DNA from: an uncultured Clostridia bacterium
GTDB taxonomy: Bacteria; Bacillota; Clostridia; Lachnospirales; Anaerotignaceae
Direction of reading: 5' to 3'
NCBI GenBank assembly: GCA_944384265.1
Contig: CALWSR010000025.1
Span: forward strand, 1-44,762
Length of the DNA: 44,762 nt
The position numbers and the translations under genes are program-made. The notes below the pieces were generated by a model. That model made no database searches, had not been told where the DNA came from, and worked only from the letters and a program-made list of their open reading frames with translations. Below are positions 34,764 to 44,363 of this stretch, piece after piece (position 1 is the first letter of the stretch; every line of letters begins with the position of its first letter).

Positions 34764-35817
34764 CCTTTTTGGCATATGTCATTGTTCCATACTCTATCAA
34801 TCAAAACAGGAATGGTCAATCTATTTTTATGGGCAGTATCGCCTTACTGTACTCCAATGAGCTGTATTTCCTTCTGTGTTTTAAATCATCTCCATGACCA
34901 TTCTCTCCGCCACTTACAAAACAGCTTTCCCATTGACAGACATTTTTATATATTCATGGGTCATAACCCTGCACAGCCAGCAGACAATACTGCATCCCAC
35001 GTTTTGAAATTACTATTTTTTGATAAAACCAATGGTTCCCTCGTCCCAATAGAAACAAAAATAGATAGTATATTCATCATTTTATTACAAGCTCTCCGGT
35101 TTCATTTTCCGTCACTTTCCATGTAAAATCAGTCATGCTTGCTGTATGGTCATATGGAAATTTTCATTATCGGATAAGCATCTATGTAAAACAGATTTTG
35201 TTGTACTCAAATGCCAAATCACATCATCCCATTACCCAAGCAAATCCATTGTAATGGGCATTTTTTGCTATTATGTCTTTGTCAAGCACTGTTTCGTATC
35301 TGTTTGATATATGCCCTATTTTTTTCAGTCATATCCTTTGCTGTAACCACAATACTTTTATCTGTATCATCATTTATTTTCAAAAGAGGTTACTTCAAAT
35401 CATGATGTTCAGCATAAGCATTGATATAGGCCCCAATACCTGTATTGATAACCTGCCCTGTGATTTTGTTCCTCTGCTGCAGCAACAATATATATAACAT
35501 AATACAACATTTTTTATAATAAAATCCTCTTAAAAAATAGCAATGATAATAATGTGACACAAATATTATTTTTGTGGTTTTGCTTTGCACTATCCCTTTT
35601 CTATTTTCATGAAATTTGATAGACTATATCATATCAATTTTGTTTTATGTATATTACATTTATAATGTATTCCTTTTTATAATAAAATGTCAACATATAT
35701 TTATGAAATCTCTGGAAATCTTTTTTAAGTGAAACGTATTTCAGCTGTAATAGCATTTTCAGAAAAAATAAATGATTGCAAAACACATTTGTAAAATATA
35801 AAAAGGGAGGATGTGTT
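34764..35817. other. Decayed coding region
   Basis: On the minus strand, HTASMTDFTWKVTENETGEL and then VIK and a stop (35077) reads like a protein end, and VLHRCLSDNEN/AYPIMKISI-like pieces lie above it in several frames. None is long or has a ribosome-binding site. I interpret this as a small gene that has lost its frame. Confidence 0.35.
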
Positions 35818-35976
35818 ATGAAAGGTCATACTATTGCTGATGATATTGTAGACATTATGAAATAAAACAGCTTATTTACAGCAATTTGTAAAAAAGGATA
35901 CTACCCTAATTATACCATGATATTTAGGCCAAAACAAAAAAATTTATGTAAATCAAAAAATATTATAATGGGATGA
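35818..35976 (+). pseudogene. Short gene interrupted by TAA
   Basis: GGGAGGATGTGTT precedes ATG; the frame reads MKGHTIADDIVDIMK and hits TAA at 35863-35865. It continues NSLFTAICKKGYYPNYTMIF and more for 36 codons before a TGA. The strong ribosome-binding site and protein-like text on both sides of the TAA suggest a real small gene, broken by one stop. It could also be a genuine 15-residue peptide. Confidence 0.4.
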
Positions 35977-36016
35977 GTATAATATAAAACAATTATAAAA
36001 TACCAAACCAAATTAG

Positions 36017-36220
36017 ATGAATAAAATGGTAATAAAATATAATGAAAACCAGCATTTTAAAGAATATCATATAAATGACACAATGATTATTACTGCTATC
36101 TGTGCATTTATACAAAAAGCAATCGGGCAAAATATTTATGCAATCCTTCAATGGGCTGATTATAGAAACAGATATGAAATATATAACAAACAGAAAAGCT
36201 ATGAAAAAGTATCATCATAG
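36017..36220 (+). CDS. Short open frame of uncertain status
   Basis: 67 residues, MNKMVIKYNENQHFKEYHIN at the start, AT-rich codons. No ribosome-binding site, and no recognised motif. It follows the interrupted gene at 35818-35976 and may be more of the same remnant. Confidence 0.25.
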   Translation: MNKMVIKYNENQHFKEYHINDTMIITAICAFIQKAIGQNIYAILQWADYRNRYEIYNKQKSYEKVSS

Positions 36221-36624
36221 ATACAAAATATATTTCACTTTCATGACTCTATTATAAAAAATACATCAAAAAAATTGAGCAGTCCCCATATTTTTCTCTC
36301 TCAAAATATCCAGCCGGCAGCAAAAGGGCTGTTTCAAAAAACATTGCATGGGCAGCTTTTTGTTGATATACTGCAATAGAAAGCTGATATCCATGTATCA
36401 TTAACAGAAATTTAAAAACAGAAAGCATCGCTTCAAAAGCATTTCATTCTCAAAACATATTGATAAAAGAATTGTAATGCTTTGTATATTTTTCCATACA
36501 GCTTCATACAAACAAAACACTGCATTGCAAAATAACATGACAAGGCATGGAACAAAAAGCATATATATCCATATTTTATTTTGCAAAAAAAGAATCAATT
36601 ATAATTTTGGGGAGGCAAAGCAGC

Positions 36625-37212
36625 ATGAACACACCTACACTGGTAACAAAGCGTTTGATATTAAGAAAATTTACAAAAGAGGATATAGAGGCACTTTTTC
36701 TTATTTTGAAAGAGGAGGAGGTCAATACATTTCTGCCTTGGTATCCCATGAAAAATATTGAGCAGACAAAGGAATTTTATGAACAAAGATATGCTTCAAA
36801 ATATGCACAGCCCCAGGCTTATGCATATGCTATTTGTATGAAAAATGACAATTTTCCCATAGGCTACATGAATGTGGATATGCAAGAGCATCATGATTTT
36901 GGCTACGGACTGAGAAAAGCCTTTTGGCATCAAGGTATTGTTACAGAAGCCGGAAGAGCCGTGATAGCACAAATACAAAAAGACGGGCTGCCCTATATCA
37001 CAGCCACCCATGACAGAAATAATCCCAGAAGCGGCGGGGTAATGAGAAATCTAGGAATGAAATATCAATATTCCTATGAAGAACAATGGCAGCCAAAAAA
37101 TATATTGGTCACATTCAGAATGTATCAGCTCAATATTGATGGAAACACAAAAAGAGTTTATCAAAAATATTGGAATACATCTGCTGTACACTTTGTAGAA
37201 AAGGATATATAA
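36625..37212 (+). CDS. GNAT acetyltransferase, RimJ/RimL type
   Basis: 195 residues from the ATG at 36625 (GGGAGG 9 nt before; the open frame up to 36547 lacks support). Starts MNTPTLVTKRLILRKFTKED, the family opening. FPIGYMNVD, FGYGLRKAFWHQGIVTEAGR and the AxHDRNNPRSGGVMRNLGM segment give the acetyl-CoA-binding loop (Q/R-x-x-G-x-A type, here HQGIVTEA) and the last strand. N-acetyltransferase for a protein N-terminus, amino acid or antibiotic; substrate unknown. The only intact larger gene in the decayed 31-38 kb stretch. Confidence 0.88.
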   Translation: MNTPTLVTKRLILRKFTKEDIEALFLILKEEEVNTFLPWYPMKNIEQTKEFYEQRYASKYAQPQAYAYAICMKNDNFPIGYMNVDMQEHHDFGYGLRKAFWHQGIVTEAGRAVIAQIQKDGLPYITATHDRNNPRSGGVMRNLGMKYQYSYEEQWQPKNILVTFRMYQLNIDGNTKRVYQKYWNTSAVHFVEKDI

Positions 37213-37272
37213 AAAAACACAGGGCAACGTCAATACTATATACAGCTTCCTTTCCATGCTGTGTGTTTTTTT
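37211..37272 (+). terminator. Possible terminator of the GNAT gene
   Basis: AAACACAG / CTGTGTGTTTTTTT arms with a long loop below the stop codon. The loop (about 40 nt) makes this weak. Confidence 0.4.
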
Positions 37273-37640
37273 AAAACTGCATATTCGTTCTTTTTGTGTT
37301 TAAAAAGCTTCCTAAAGCAAGGACGGGTATGCAGCTGGTTTTGTTTGTCATTGCTGTTTTTTCAATTTCTTTTATGACTTACAGCATTTGTATACCACAT
37401 TCCATAAACATATTTTTTCATAGGCCAATTCTGTTGCAGCACGTCCTTTTTACTCCATTTCTTTATCCCAGTGCTGTTGGGAAAAATATACCTTCCCCTC
37501 CCTTCTTTATCTATTTCTGATTTTTTTAACAGCTCATTTTACGATACTTTTCTTCCTTTGATTGGCAAATACAGACAACGCTCTTCTGTCAGTATATCAT
37601 ACTGCCCCCAATGTATGCTATATGAGATATAAGCTGCCAA
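37273..37640. other. Intergenic stretch
   Basis: AT-rich, no frame with a ribosome-binding site, no repeat seen. Confidence 0.35.
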
Positions 37641-38114
37641 TCATACCCTACATTTTTTTAAAAATCTTTCATACCAATTACGTAGTGGATAGAGTCCTTG
37701 TCCAGGTATGTCCAATCCCCCTTCTCTGTATGCAAAATAAAATCCCAATTCTATCAAGCCAATCATTGGCTCATATATTTTTAAATATTTTTCATATGTT
37801 TTATCCATATCAATCAGCTTTGCCAGCTGTAAATGACATTCTATCATGCGTCTGGGACAACTGCTATATTTCAGCACGTCATCTACAATGGTGTTGCAGC
37901 AGTATTTTAAATCCACTTTTTCATGATATCCCAAAAATTCCGCCACATTGGTAAATAGGGGATGAAAAGGAGGTATATTCTGTTCATGAAAAAAAAGTGC
38001 CAGATTTCTTAAATAATCTCCCCCCAAGTCATTTCTCTCTCTATGATAAAACATTATGCCAAATAACTCCCAATCAATTCCATTGATTCTTTCCACTGCC
38101 TGTTCAAAATACAT
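37641..38114 (-). CDS. Hypothetical protein, orphan
   Basis: 157 residues beginning MYFEQAVERINGIDWELFGI. GAGGTGA is 5 nt above the ATG at 38114, so I drop the 12 extra codons open upstream. YCCNTIVDDVLKYSSCPRRM and the end YPLRNWYERFLKK are the most distinctive segments. Helical, no membrane segment, no motif recognised. Like 32313-32768 it is a lone small gene near a MITE copy (G, 157 bp away). Confidence 0.6.
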   Translation of the reverse strand: MYFEQAVERINGIDWELFGIMFYHRERNDLGGDYLRNLALFFHEQNIPPFHPLFTNVAEFLGYHEKVDLKYCCNTIVDDVLKYSSCPRRMIECHLQLAKLIDMDKTYEKYLKIYEPMIGLIELGFYFAYREGGLDIPGQGLYPLRNWYERFLKKCRV

Positions 38115-38270
38115 TTTTTTCACCTCTTTAAAAATCCATTTTTTTGTCACAATATTTTAAATGCACATCTGTGGTGTTGTTTCATTTGATTGCTACTGTA
38201 CATTTTTCTGTACTCATTTCCAATCACTCCCTTTTTTTGAAAACACTTCTTCCTTCACAGCATACGATTC

Positions 38271-38489
38271 TGTTACTTCAATAGGAAATAGAAATCCACA
38301 CAGCATTGGTTTTACAGCCAAAACCAGTTCTTTGCATTTCTTCTCTGATTTTTAAAGTGCCTCCCTGAATTTAGAAGCATTTGCAATATCCCTAATTTCC
38401 TTTGCCGCCTTCTTTCAAAAACAACAATACCAATTTCTTTGTGCTGTTTTGAAACAGTATGCCATATCATTTTTCATATTCATGTAACA
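38271..38489 (-). mobile_element. MITE-like repeat, copy G
   Basis: 219 bp. Left end TGTTACTTCAATAGGAAATAG; right end, reverse-complemented, TGTTACATGAATATGAAA. Inner block AGCATTGGTTTTACAGCCAA and CTTTGCATTTCTTCTC as in copy C. Confidence 0.8.
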
Positions 38490-39201
38490 CATCCCCTGCA
38501 CAGATTTTGTAAACAAAACCGATGCTCTGCATTTTTCATGTGTAATCCCCAGAAATGGTATTTTTCCATTTTGTGGCAGGAAGGCCCGGGCCTATTGACA
38601 ATGCTCCTAATTTTTTTGTGTTGCCTTTTTTTAAATAACGTACCGCCCATTCCCTTTTTTATAGCAACACAGCATATCCTTCACAATATGCCTTTTGGCG
38701 TTGTGTTCTGATTTCATTTGCCGCCGACAGCACTATAACTGTTTTTGGAAAACATTTTCTGTTATATATGATTTTATCACAATGCCATTGAGAAGCCTAC
38801 TTCTTTTCATAAAATACTTCTCTCTGTTACAAAACAATATGCAATGCTGCTTTCAAACAGATTTTTAAAAAAATCCATAGCATTGTATATTCCCAGTGCC
38901 ATTTTTTTTGGCAAAATGCCGGCACAAAATATTAGGGCCTCATACTGCCCATAAATCTGTTTTGGTGTTGTAATCATGCTGTATTTTTTATGGCATTATC
39001 ATATTAAAAACCATCCTCTGCCCAACAGGTGATTTTAAAACAACGGCGTCATTTTATATGCTTGTATTATGGCTGCGTCTGCCAAATGTCTTTATATTGC
39101 CCTGCTATTAAAGTATTGTACTGCTTCACTGTTTTTCCCATTGTTTTTTCGCCGTTTTTATTTCATACTTTACTGCTGTATGGATAAATAGTTTTATGGA
39201 C
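38490..39201. other. Long gene-free stretch
   Basis: About 700 bp with no gene-like frame that has a ribosome-binding site. AT-rich, multiply interrupted in all frames. I see no RNA gene. Most likely decayed DNA. Confidence 0.35.
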
Positions 39202-39238
39202 AAAAAAAGTGCCAAAACATATTTTTGGCACTTTTTTA
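39202..39238 (-). terminator. Terminator below the vWA gene
   Basis: AGTGCCAAAA / TTTTGGCACT, a perfect 10-bp stem with a 4-nt loop and A/T runs at both ends. It lies about 220 bp beyond the vWA stop codon, with nothing else in between. Confidence 0.8.
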
Positions 39239-39459
39239 TGATTTATTTTCAAATGCAATAAGCCTTTGCTTTTCAAAACAATGTTTTTGCTTTTTTACTT
39301 CATTTCCATAAAAAAAAGGGGAAAAACAGACCGTTACAATGGCTGTGACAAATCAAAATTCTCTTTGTTTTATTGTTTTATATCCCTATCATTTCTGCAC
39401 CCTTGCAGACTCATTTTTTACAGCACAGCATATCTATACCGTTTCATCTCTTTTGTTTT

Positions 39460-41508
39460 TTATGAAATTGTTTTTCTTTTTCGTTTATAGCGTAATTCCA
39501 TTTCTGTCACAGTATCTTCAAATACAATATACAGCTTATCCTCATAATGAAGCACCTCTTTTTTTCCCCTTGGAATGTCCCTTCCCTTCAAGCTGACAAT
39601 ACAGTCTGTATCATGATAAAAAAGCACTGTGCCGTTTTTCCCTGCACCAATATGGATTTTATGGGCCTCCGGCAATTTTTCTGTTACATCCAGTATGTGA
39701 AACAGCTCTGCCAATGTGATGCTTTTTTTATGGTCAATATAGGAGGCATTCCAGTTTAACACAGGAATTTCATTTCCGCTCAATGTATTTAAAAAATACC
39801 CTTCAAATCTTGCATTGGAAAAAATGCTGCCTCCGGGAAACAAAGGAGCCTGTACCGGCTGAGGCTGAGGCGGTGTTTGTTTTGGCTGTCTTTTGACCAC
39901 TCCAAAATAAATGCAGGCCAAAAATATAAAAAGCACCAGTATGCCTATGATTGCATTTTTATAATAAATCCAAAAGGGCATGGCATGAATGGTAAGTGTT
40001 TTTGTCAAAACGCCTCCTCTGCCGTCAGAAACATACAATTCCATTTCCTCTGTTATATTTTGCTCTGCTTCTATCAAAAGCATATTTTTGTCAATTTCTG
40101 CTTGAAAATTATGGGGCATTTTTCCAATTTGATATACCAGCGTATCTCCGTCATCATCCTGAAAATATTCATTCAAATCTATTTTTTTTACGCCCTTTCC
40201 CATCAATACATTGATTTTTTCTTTTTTAGAGGCATAGGGATTTGTATTTTTTAATTCTATTTCATATGCAGGCGTTTTGGCCTGATACAGCCCCTTTTTT
40301 ACAACTGCCTCAAAACGATATGCTCTTGGATTTTTGTTTTCAAATGACGTGACCATTGCAGTTTGGGCATTGCCCATTGCAATTTTTTGGTTTTCTCCTG
40401 TTTCCATATCTGTGACAGACAATTCTGCTGTCATATTTTCATACAGCTCTTTTGCCGCCATTTCTTTTTGTGTTCCTTTTTCATACAATTTTACACTGAC
40501 AGGCAAATAAAGCAGTGTGTCCTCAGAAAAAGGCTCTATTTTGGGCAGCACAGTTATATGGTGTATGGTTTGTATTGTCACACTGTCATTTTGAGCCATT
40601 TGAAGCTGTATTTTGACCCTCTCCTCATAGGGCTGCTCCAGCCTTATCACAGCATAATGCTGAGAGTATGCAATTTGGCTGTTTTGGCTGTCTGTTGTGA
40701 TGTTTTGTACGCCATTTTTGCTATGTATCACAATGGCAGAATGGTCTGCAAATCCATTTATCATTTCTATCTGCTTTTCATAAGCTCCGCTGCCTGTAAC
40801 ATCCTCTATTTTATTGACATGGTTTTCTGTTATTTTTTCATAAATCTCTTGAAACAAATCCGGCAGCTGGCTTTGTTCATTGAGCATATAGCACTGGCCA
40901 TTTGTATTGTATGCTATTTTTTGCAAATAATTTATATCCATGCCCTGAGATTTGCTCAGCGCAATTGTAAAAATACGAGTGTTGCTTTGCTTTGCATTTT
41001 GATATGCGGTGTTTTCATCCTCATAGGAGTTTTGCAGTGTTCTTCCTGTTTTTGCTGTGTTCAAATCTGTTTCTCCGTCTGAAAAAAGTACAATGGCATT
41101 TTGCTCCTGTTCCCCTTGGGGCAAAAGGCCTGTCGCCTCCTTCAATGCCAGACCAATGTCTGTATTTCCCCTTCTGACCATGCTTTGCACCGTTTGCTGT
41201 ATTTCCCTTACAGCAGCTGTGTCATTGGCAGATACCAAAGGCATACTTTTCAATATGGTGTCATCATAAAGCACAAGTCCTATATTGGTATCTGAAAATG
41301 CCGTATCTGTAAACAATTTTATCAATTCTCCGGACAAATTGCTTTTGTCGTTAAAATTCATAGAATTGCTGCAATCTACCACAAATACCACATTGATGTT
41401 TTTTTGCTCCAATGTATTGCCATAAACAGCCGTAAAGCACAATGCCATGGTGATACAATAAAATAATACAAAAGCCATTCTTTTTTGGATATTTTTGTTT
41501 TTTATCAT
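39460..41508 (-). CDS. vWA-domain membrane protein
   Basis: 682 residues. A signal peptide or anchor (MAFVLFYCITMALCFTAVYG) precedes a von Willebrand A domain at about 35-230: the MIDAS motif is VVDCSNSM (DxSxS), with TDIG as the conserved Thr and FSDGETD as the Asp part, so all metal ligands are present. Next comes a beta-rich outer region (about 230-515) ending with a cadherin-like piece (FQDDDGDTLVYQI). A membrane helix (about 518-540, AIIGILVLFIFLACIYFGVV) leads to a cytoplasmic Pro/Gln linker and a beta domain that resembles FHA (IHIGAGKNGTVLF, DCIVSLKGRDIPRG). Neighbours are PP2C-like and FHA genes, suggesting a phospho-signal across the membrane. Confidence 0.82.
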   Translation of the reverse strand: MIKNKNIQKRMAFVLFYCITMALCFTAVYGNTLEQKNINVVFVVDCSNSMNFNDKSNLSGELIKLFTDTAFSDTNIGLVLYDDTILKSMPLVSANDTAAVREIQQTVQSMVRRGNTDIGLALKEATGLLPQGEQEQNAIVLFSDGETDLNTAKTGRTLQNSYEDENTAYQNAKQSNTRIFTIALSKSQGMDINYLQKIAYNTNGQCYMLNEQSQLPDLFQEIYEKITENHVNKIEDVTGSGAYEKQIEMINGFADHSAIVIHSKNGVQNITTDSQNSQIAYSQHYAVIRLEQPYEERVKIQLQMAQNDSVTIQTIHHITVLPKIEPFSEDTLLYLPVSVKLYEKGTQKEMAAKELYENMTAELSVTDMETGENQKIAMGNAQTAMVTSFENKNPRAYRFEAVVKKGLYQAKTPAYEIELKNTNPYASKKEKINVLMGKGVKKIDLNEYFQDDDGDTLVYQIGKMPHNFQAEIDKNMLLIEAEQNITEEMELYVSDGRGGVLTKTLTIHAMPFWIYYKNAIIGILVLFIFLACIYFGVVKRQPKQTPPQPQPVQAPLFPGGSIFSNARFEGYFLNTLSGNEIPVLNWNASYIDHKKSITLAELFHILDVTEKLPEAHKIHIGAGKNGTVLFYHDTDCIVSLKGRDIPRGKKEVLHYEDKLYIVFEDTVTEMELRYKRKRKTIS

Positions 41509-41935
41509 GCTCTTTTTCCCCTTTTTGAACTCAAAATTGTGTTGCTTTTTCTATCAAGCATTGATATGGCCGTATGTGAAAATGGCTTTTATACCCCATT
41601 GCCCTTTTGATGAAAATTGCTTTGCAGTGCCGACCACAATGCTTTTGCCCCATAAAAAGCAATAAAGCATTGATTTTACAGCCAAAACCTATTGTGCATT
41701 TTTCATATCTTATCTAAAACAAAAAGGCCTTTGAACTGTTTCCTTTTTTTAGCATAGGAGCTTGGAGGCTCTGTTTTTTTCCTCTTTTTCAAATAAAGTG
41801 ATGTGAATTCTTCTAGCCATTTTCATACCAGATTAGAAATGCAGATTGGATATACGGCAGTTTTTTTCATCCACTGAAAAAAGTGCTGCATTGAAATATA
41901 TTTAGGGGATTTCCCTATCATACCATAAATGGTAG
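41509..41935. other. Intergenic stretch with a repeat fragment
   Basis: A fragment of the MITE family lies at about 41655-41712 (AGCAATAAAGCATTGATTTTACAGCCAAAA, shared with copies C and G), without recognisable ends. The rest has no gene-like frame. Confidence 0.55.
41655..41712 (-). repeat. MITE fragment, copy H
   Basis: AAAGCATTGATTTTACAGCC and the following AAAACC plus GTGCATTTTTC match the inner block of copies C and G. Neither terminal repeat can be found, so it is an old internal remnant. Confidence 0.7.
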
Positions 41936-43960
41936 TTATGCCTCCTCTTCTCCGGTCTGCTGCTGCAGCTGCTCCACAATTTTAATTTTTTCCTGCATAG
42001 AGGCCACCTTTTCCATGTCATTGATGCCTTGATACAATGCCTGTGCCTGCAAATAGAACTCCTTGGCTTTGTCATACTGCTGTAATTTCAATGCCTCATC
42101 CCCTCTGGCCTCAATGACGCCAATATCCATTTTTTCAGCTGCAATGTCTGTTTCTTTTTGTCTGGTTTGCGCCGTTGTTATTTTTTCTGTAATCTCTGCC
42201 ATTTTATCCTTGTCTTTTATTTGACTGTAAATATCCTTTGCTTTTTGATATTCCTCTATGGCTTGTTCAAATTTATTTTCCAGCAGCATATTGTCACCAT
42301 TTTGCATATAAACATCCGCTTCAGAAAGCCTCATTTGGTTATACTGTTCTTTTTTGCTGCTGTCTGCATCAATGATTTTTGTCTGCACTGCCGAGGCCTT
42401 GTCTATGGCGCCGGCCTCTTTATACATCTGCATGGCCTGCTGATAATATTCTTTGGCAGTGTCTATGTCACCCTCTGCCAGCAAAGCATCTGCCTCCAGT
42501 TCAATGACACTGCCGTCTGTTTGCAGCTGGTCGTTTTTTTGCTGCTCTTGCTCCTCTTGCTGTGTTTGCTCCTGCTGCATTTGCTCCTCCATGTCTGCCT
42601 GCATTTGTTTTATTTTTAAATTGATGTCGTCTGTGGCAGCCTTGTCCCCATTTTCTGCCGCAATCTGTTTGGCTTGGCTGTAGCTTTCTGCTGCTCCCAC
42701 ATAATCCCCCAGGGCAGACTGTGCCTCTGCCAAATCCAGCAAGGATTGTACATAGCTTGCATCCTGACACAGCTGTTGCTTTGTTTCCAATGACTCTTGG
42801 TCCAGCAGGTCATAAAAATCCATTTCCTTTTTGGCTTCTTTGATTGCTTTTTGATAATTTTTTTCAGCCGTTTCATAATCTCCGCTGATATAGGCTTCCT
42901 CTCCGTCTATGAGATATTCTGTTGCTTTTTGTTTGACTTCCAATCTATTTTTTATGGCTGTATTTTCATCGCCTTTTTTTCCTGATTTATTTTTCAATTC
43001 CTTTCCTTCTGTTATGGCATTTTCATATTCCTTCAATGCTCTGTCAAAATCCTCTTCCTGTGCATAATCATCCCCTCGGTTTTCTATCTCTGTTATGGTT
43101 GTGATAATTTCCTGTCTCTTTTTTTCTGCCCTCCACTGCATAAATGCGGCAATAAGACCGATGATGATGAAGGGAATCAATATCATCAATGCAATTTTCA
43201 ATATTTTTTTTGTATTATTTTTTTCCTGAAACACCTTTCCCACAAATATTGCAGCAATGGTGTGGTTGTTGACTGTATGGGTTTGTTTGCTCAAATATAA
43301 ATCCTGCAAATCATCTATATAAGCCTGTGCATCCTTGGCCTCCTCCAAAGCATCCAGCATTTCCACTGTTGTAATTTTTTCCCACAGTCCCCATGTTGTC
43401 ATCAAAAGTACATCTTCATTTTCCAATTTTCTTTTTTTGGATGCTTTTATGCGCAAATGCCCCTGCTTTCCCAAATATTGCAAAAGATTTCGGCTTTCCT
43501 CCAGCCCCTTTACGCCGTCGTCTGCAATTTCTTGGTTTTCTATCATTTCTTGATACAGGCTGGTGTCATGACTTTTTTCCAATATGGTGTTGCCTCGAAA
43601 TATATGTAAACGGCAGTTTCCGCAAACTGCATAGCGCATTTTGCTGTAATTGCTCACCACCACCAATATGCTTGCTTTTAAAGCATAATTTCCGCTTTGC
43701 AGCTTCAGCTGTCTGTGGGCCTGTTTGATATAGCCTTTGACTGCAGCTTTGGACAGAGAAGGCCTTCTTGTAAATTCGCCAATGACAGTATCCACAGCCA
43801 GCTTTGCACTGTTGAGGGCAGTATCCTTGTCATAGCCTTCTGCAACCACCCAACACACCATGTTGTCCATTTCTACAAAACCAAAATAATCCTTGTTTTC
43901 CGGCTTTGTGCCTGCTTCCGATATGTATTTTGTGCTAAATTGACTATTCAAACGCCGCAT
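41936..43960 (-). CDS. PP2C-like phosphatase domain, membrane helix and TPR-type repeats
   Basis: 674 residues from the ATG at 43960 (GGAGG 9 nt upstream). Residues 1-240 have the PP2C fold: ISEAGTKPENKDYFGFVE where the metal-binding form is SDxGxxRxxNEDxF, then YAVCGNCRLHIFRGN (usual VGDSRxYLxRxG), and LLMTTWGLWEKIT (usual LLLCSDGLWDxLT). The Asp ligands are replaced (VVAEGYDKD instead of DGMGGH; TTWG instead of SDGL), so it is probably an inactive pseudophosphatase. A membrane helix (about 258-280, ILKIALMILIPFIIIGLIAA) precedes a long extracytoplasmic part of at least five TPR-like helix pairs (YETAEKNYQKAIKEAKKE, YVGAAESYSQAKQIAAEN) with a Gln-rich coil. Likely reads phospho-signals in the vWA/FHA module. 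Confidence 0.8.
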   Translation of the reverse strand: MRRLNSQFSTKYISEAGTKPENKDYFGFVEMDNMVCWVVAEGYDKDTALNSAKLAVDTVIGEFTRRPSLSKAAVKGYIKQAHRQLKLQSGNYALKASILVVVSNYSKMRYAVCGNCRLHIFRGNTILEKSHDTSLYQEMIENQEIADDGVKGLEESRNLLQYLGKQGHLRIKASKKRKLENEDVLLMTTWGLWEKITTVEMLDALEEAKDAQAYIDDLQDLYLSKQTHTVNNHTIAAIFVGKVFQEKNNTKKILKIALMILIPFIIIGLIAAFMQWRAEKKRQEIITTITEIENRGDDYAQEEDFDRALKEYENAITEGKELKNKSGKKGDENTAIKNRLEVKQKATEYLIDGEEAYISGDYETAEKNYQKAIKEAKKEMDFYDLLDQESLETKQQLCQDASYVQSLLDLAEAQSALGDYVGAAESYSQAKQIAAENGDKAATDDINLKIKQMQADMEEQMQQEQTQQEEQEQQKNDQLQTDGSVIELEADALLAEGDIDTAKEYYQQAMQMYKEAGAIDKASAVQTKIIDADSSKKEQYNQMRLSEADVYMQNGDNMLLENKFEQAIEEYQKAKDIYSQIKDKDKMAEITEKITTAQTRQKETDIAAEKMDIGVIEARGDEALKLQQYDKAKEFYLQAQALYQGINDMEKVASMQEKIKIVEQLQQQTGEEEA

Positions 43961-44363
43961 GATATTGTGCCTCCATATGTTCAATTTCTATCATAACCCC
44001 TGTTGCATTTTTTGATATCTGCTTTTGGTTTCATGCTGAAAGACAATCCTATTGCTTTGCAGAGAATGTACGCTTTTTTTGTATTTAAAATCATATTTTT
44101 TCATTTTGCAATATGCTATATTGTGTTTTTATATTTTGAGGAGCATATAGCATTTTTTTAAAAGCATTTTGATTTTTTATTTATTTTTTCATAGCACCAT
44201 TTTGTTTTGGTGCAATCCATATCCTCGCCTTTGTTGTCACCTCTCAAATTGTATAGGCTTTTATTTTTATGTTTTTAGGATGTATTTTGTTGCAGCAATG
44301 CTCCTTTCATTTTTCCACAATACCCTTTGCTTTTCATACAATCACATAAGCATATTTTATTTA
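43961..44363. other. Intergenic stretch between PP2C-like and FHA genes
   Basis: About 400 bp. No frame with a ribosome-binding site and no repeat seen. AT-rich, without a strong hairpin, so the FHA and PP2C-like genes could still be cotranscribed. Confidence 0.35.

Noticed and set aside
34668..35126. 152-codon plus-strand gene
   Set aside because: Begins inside MITE copy F, lacks a ribosome-binding site, and overlaps relic text on the minus strand.
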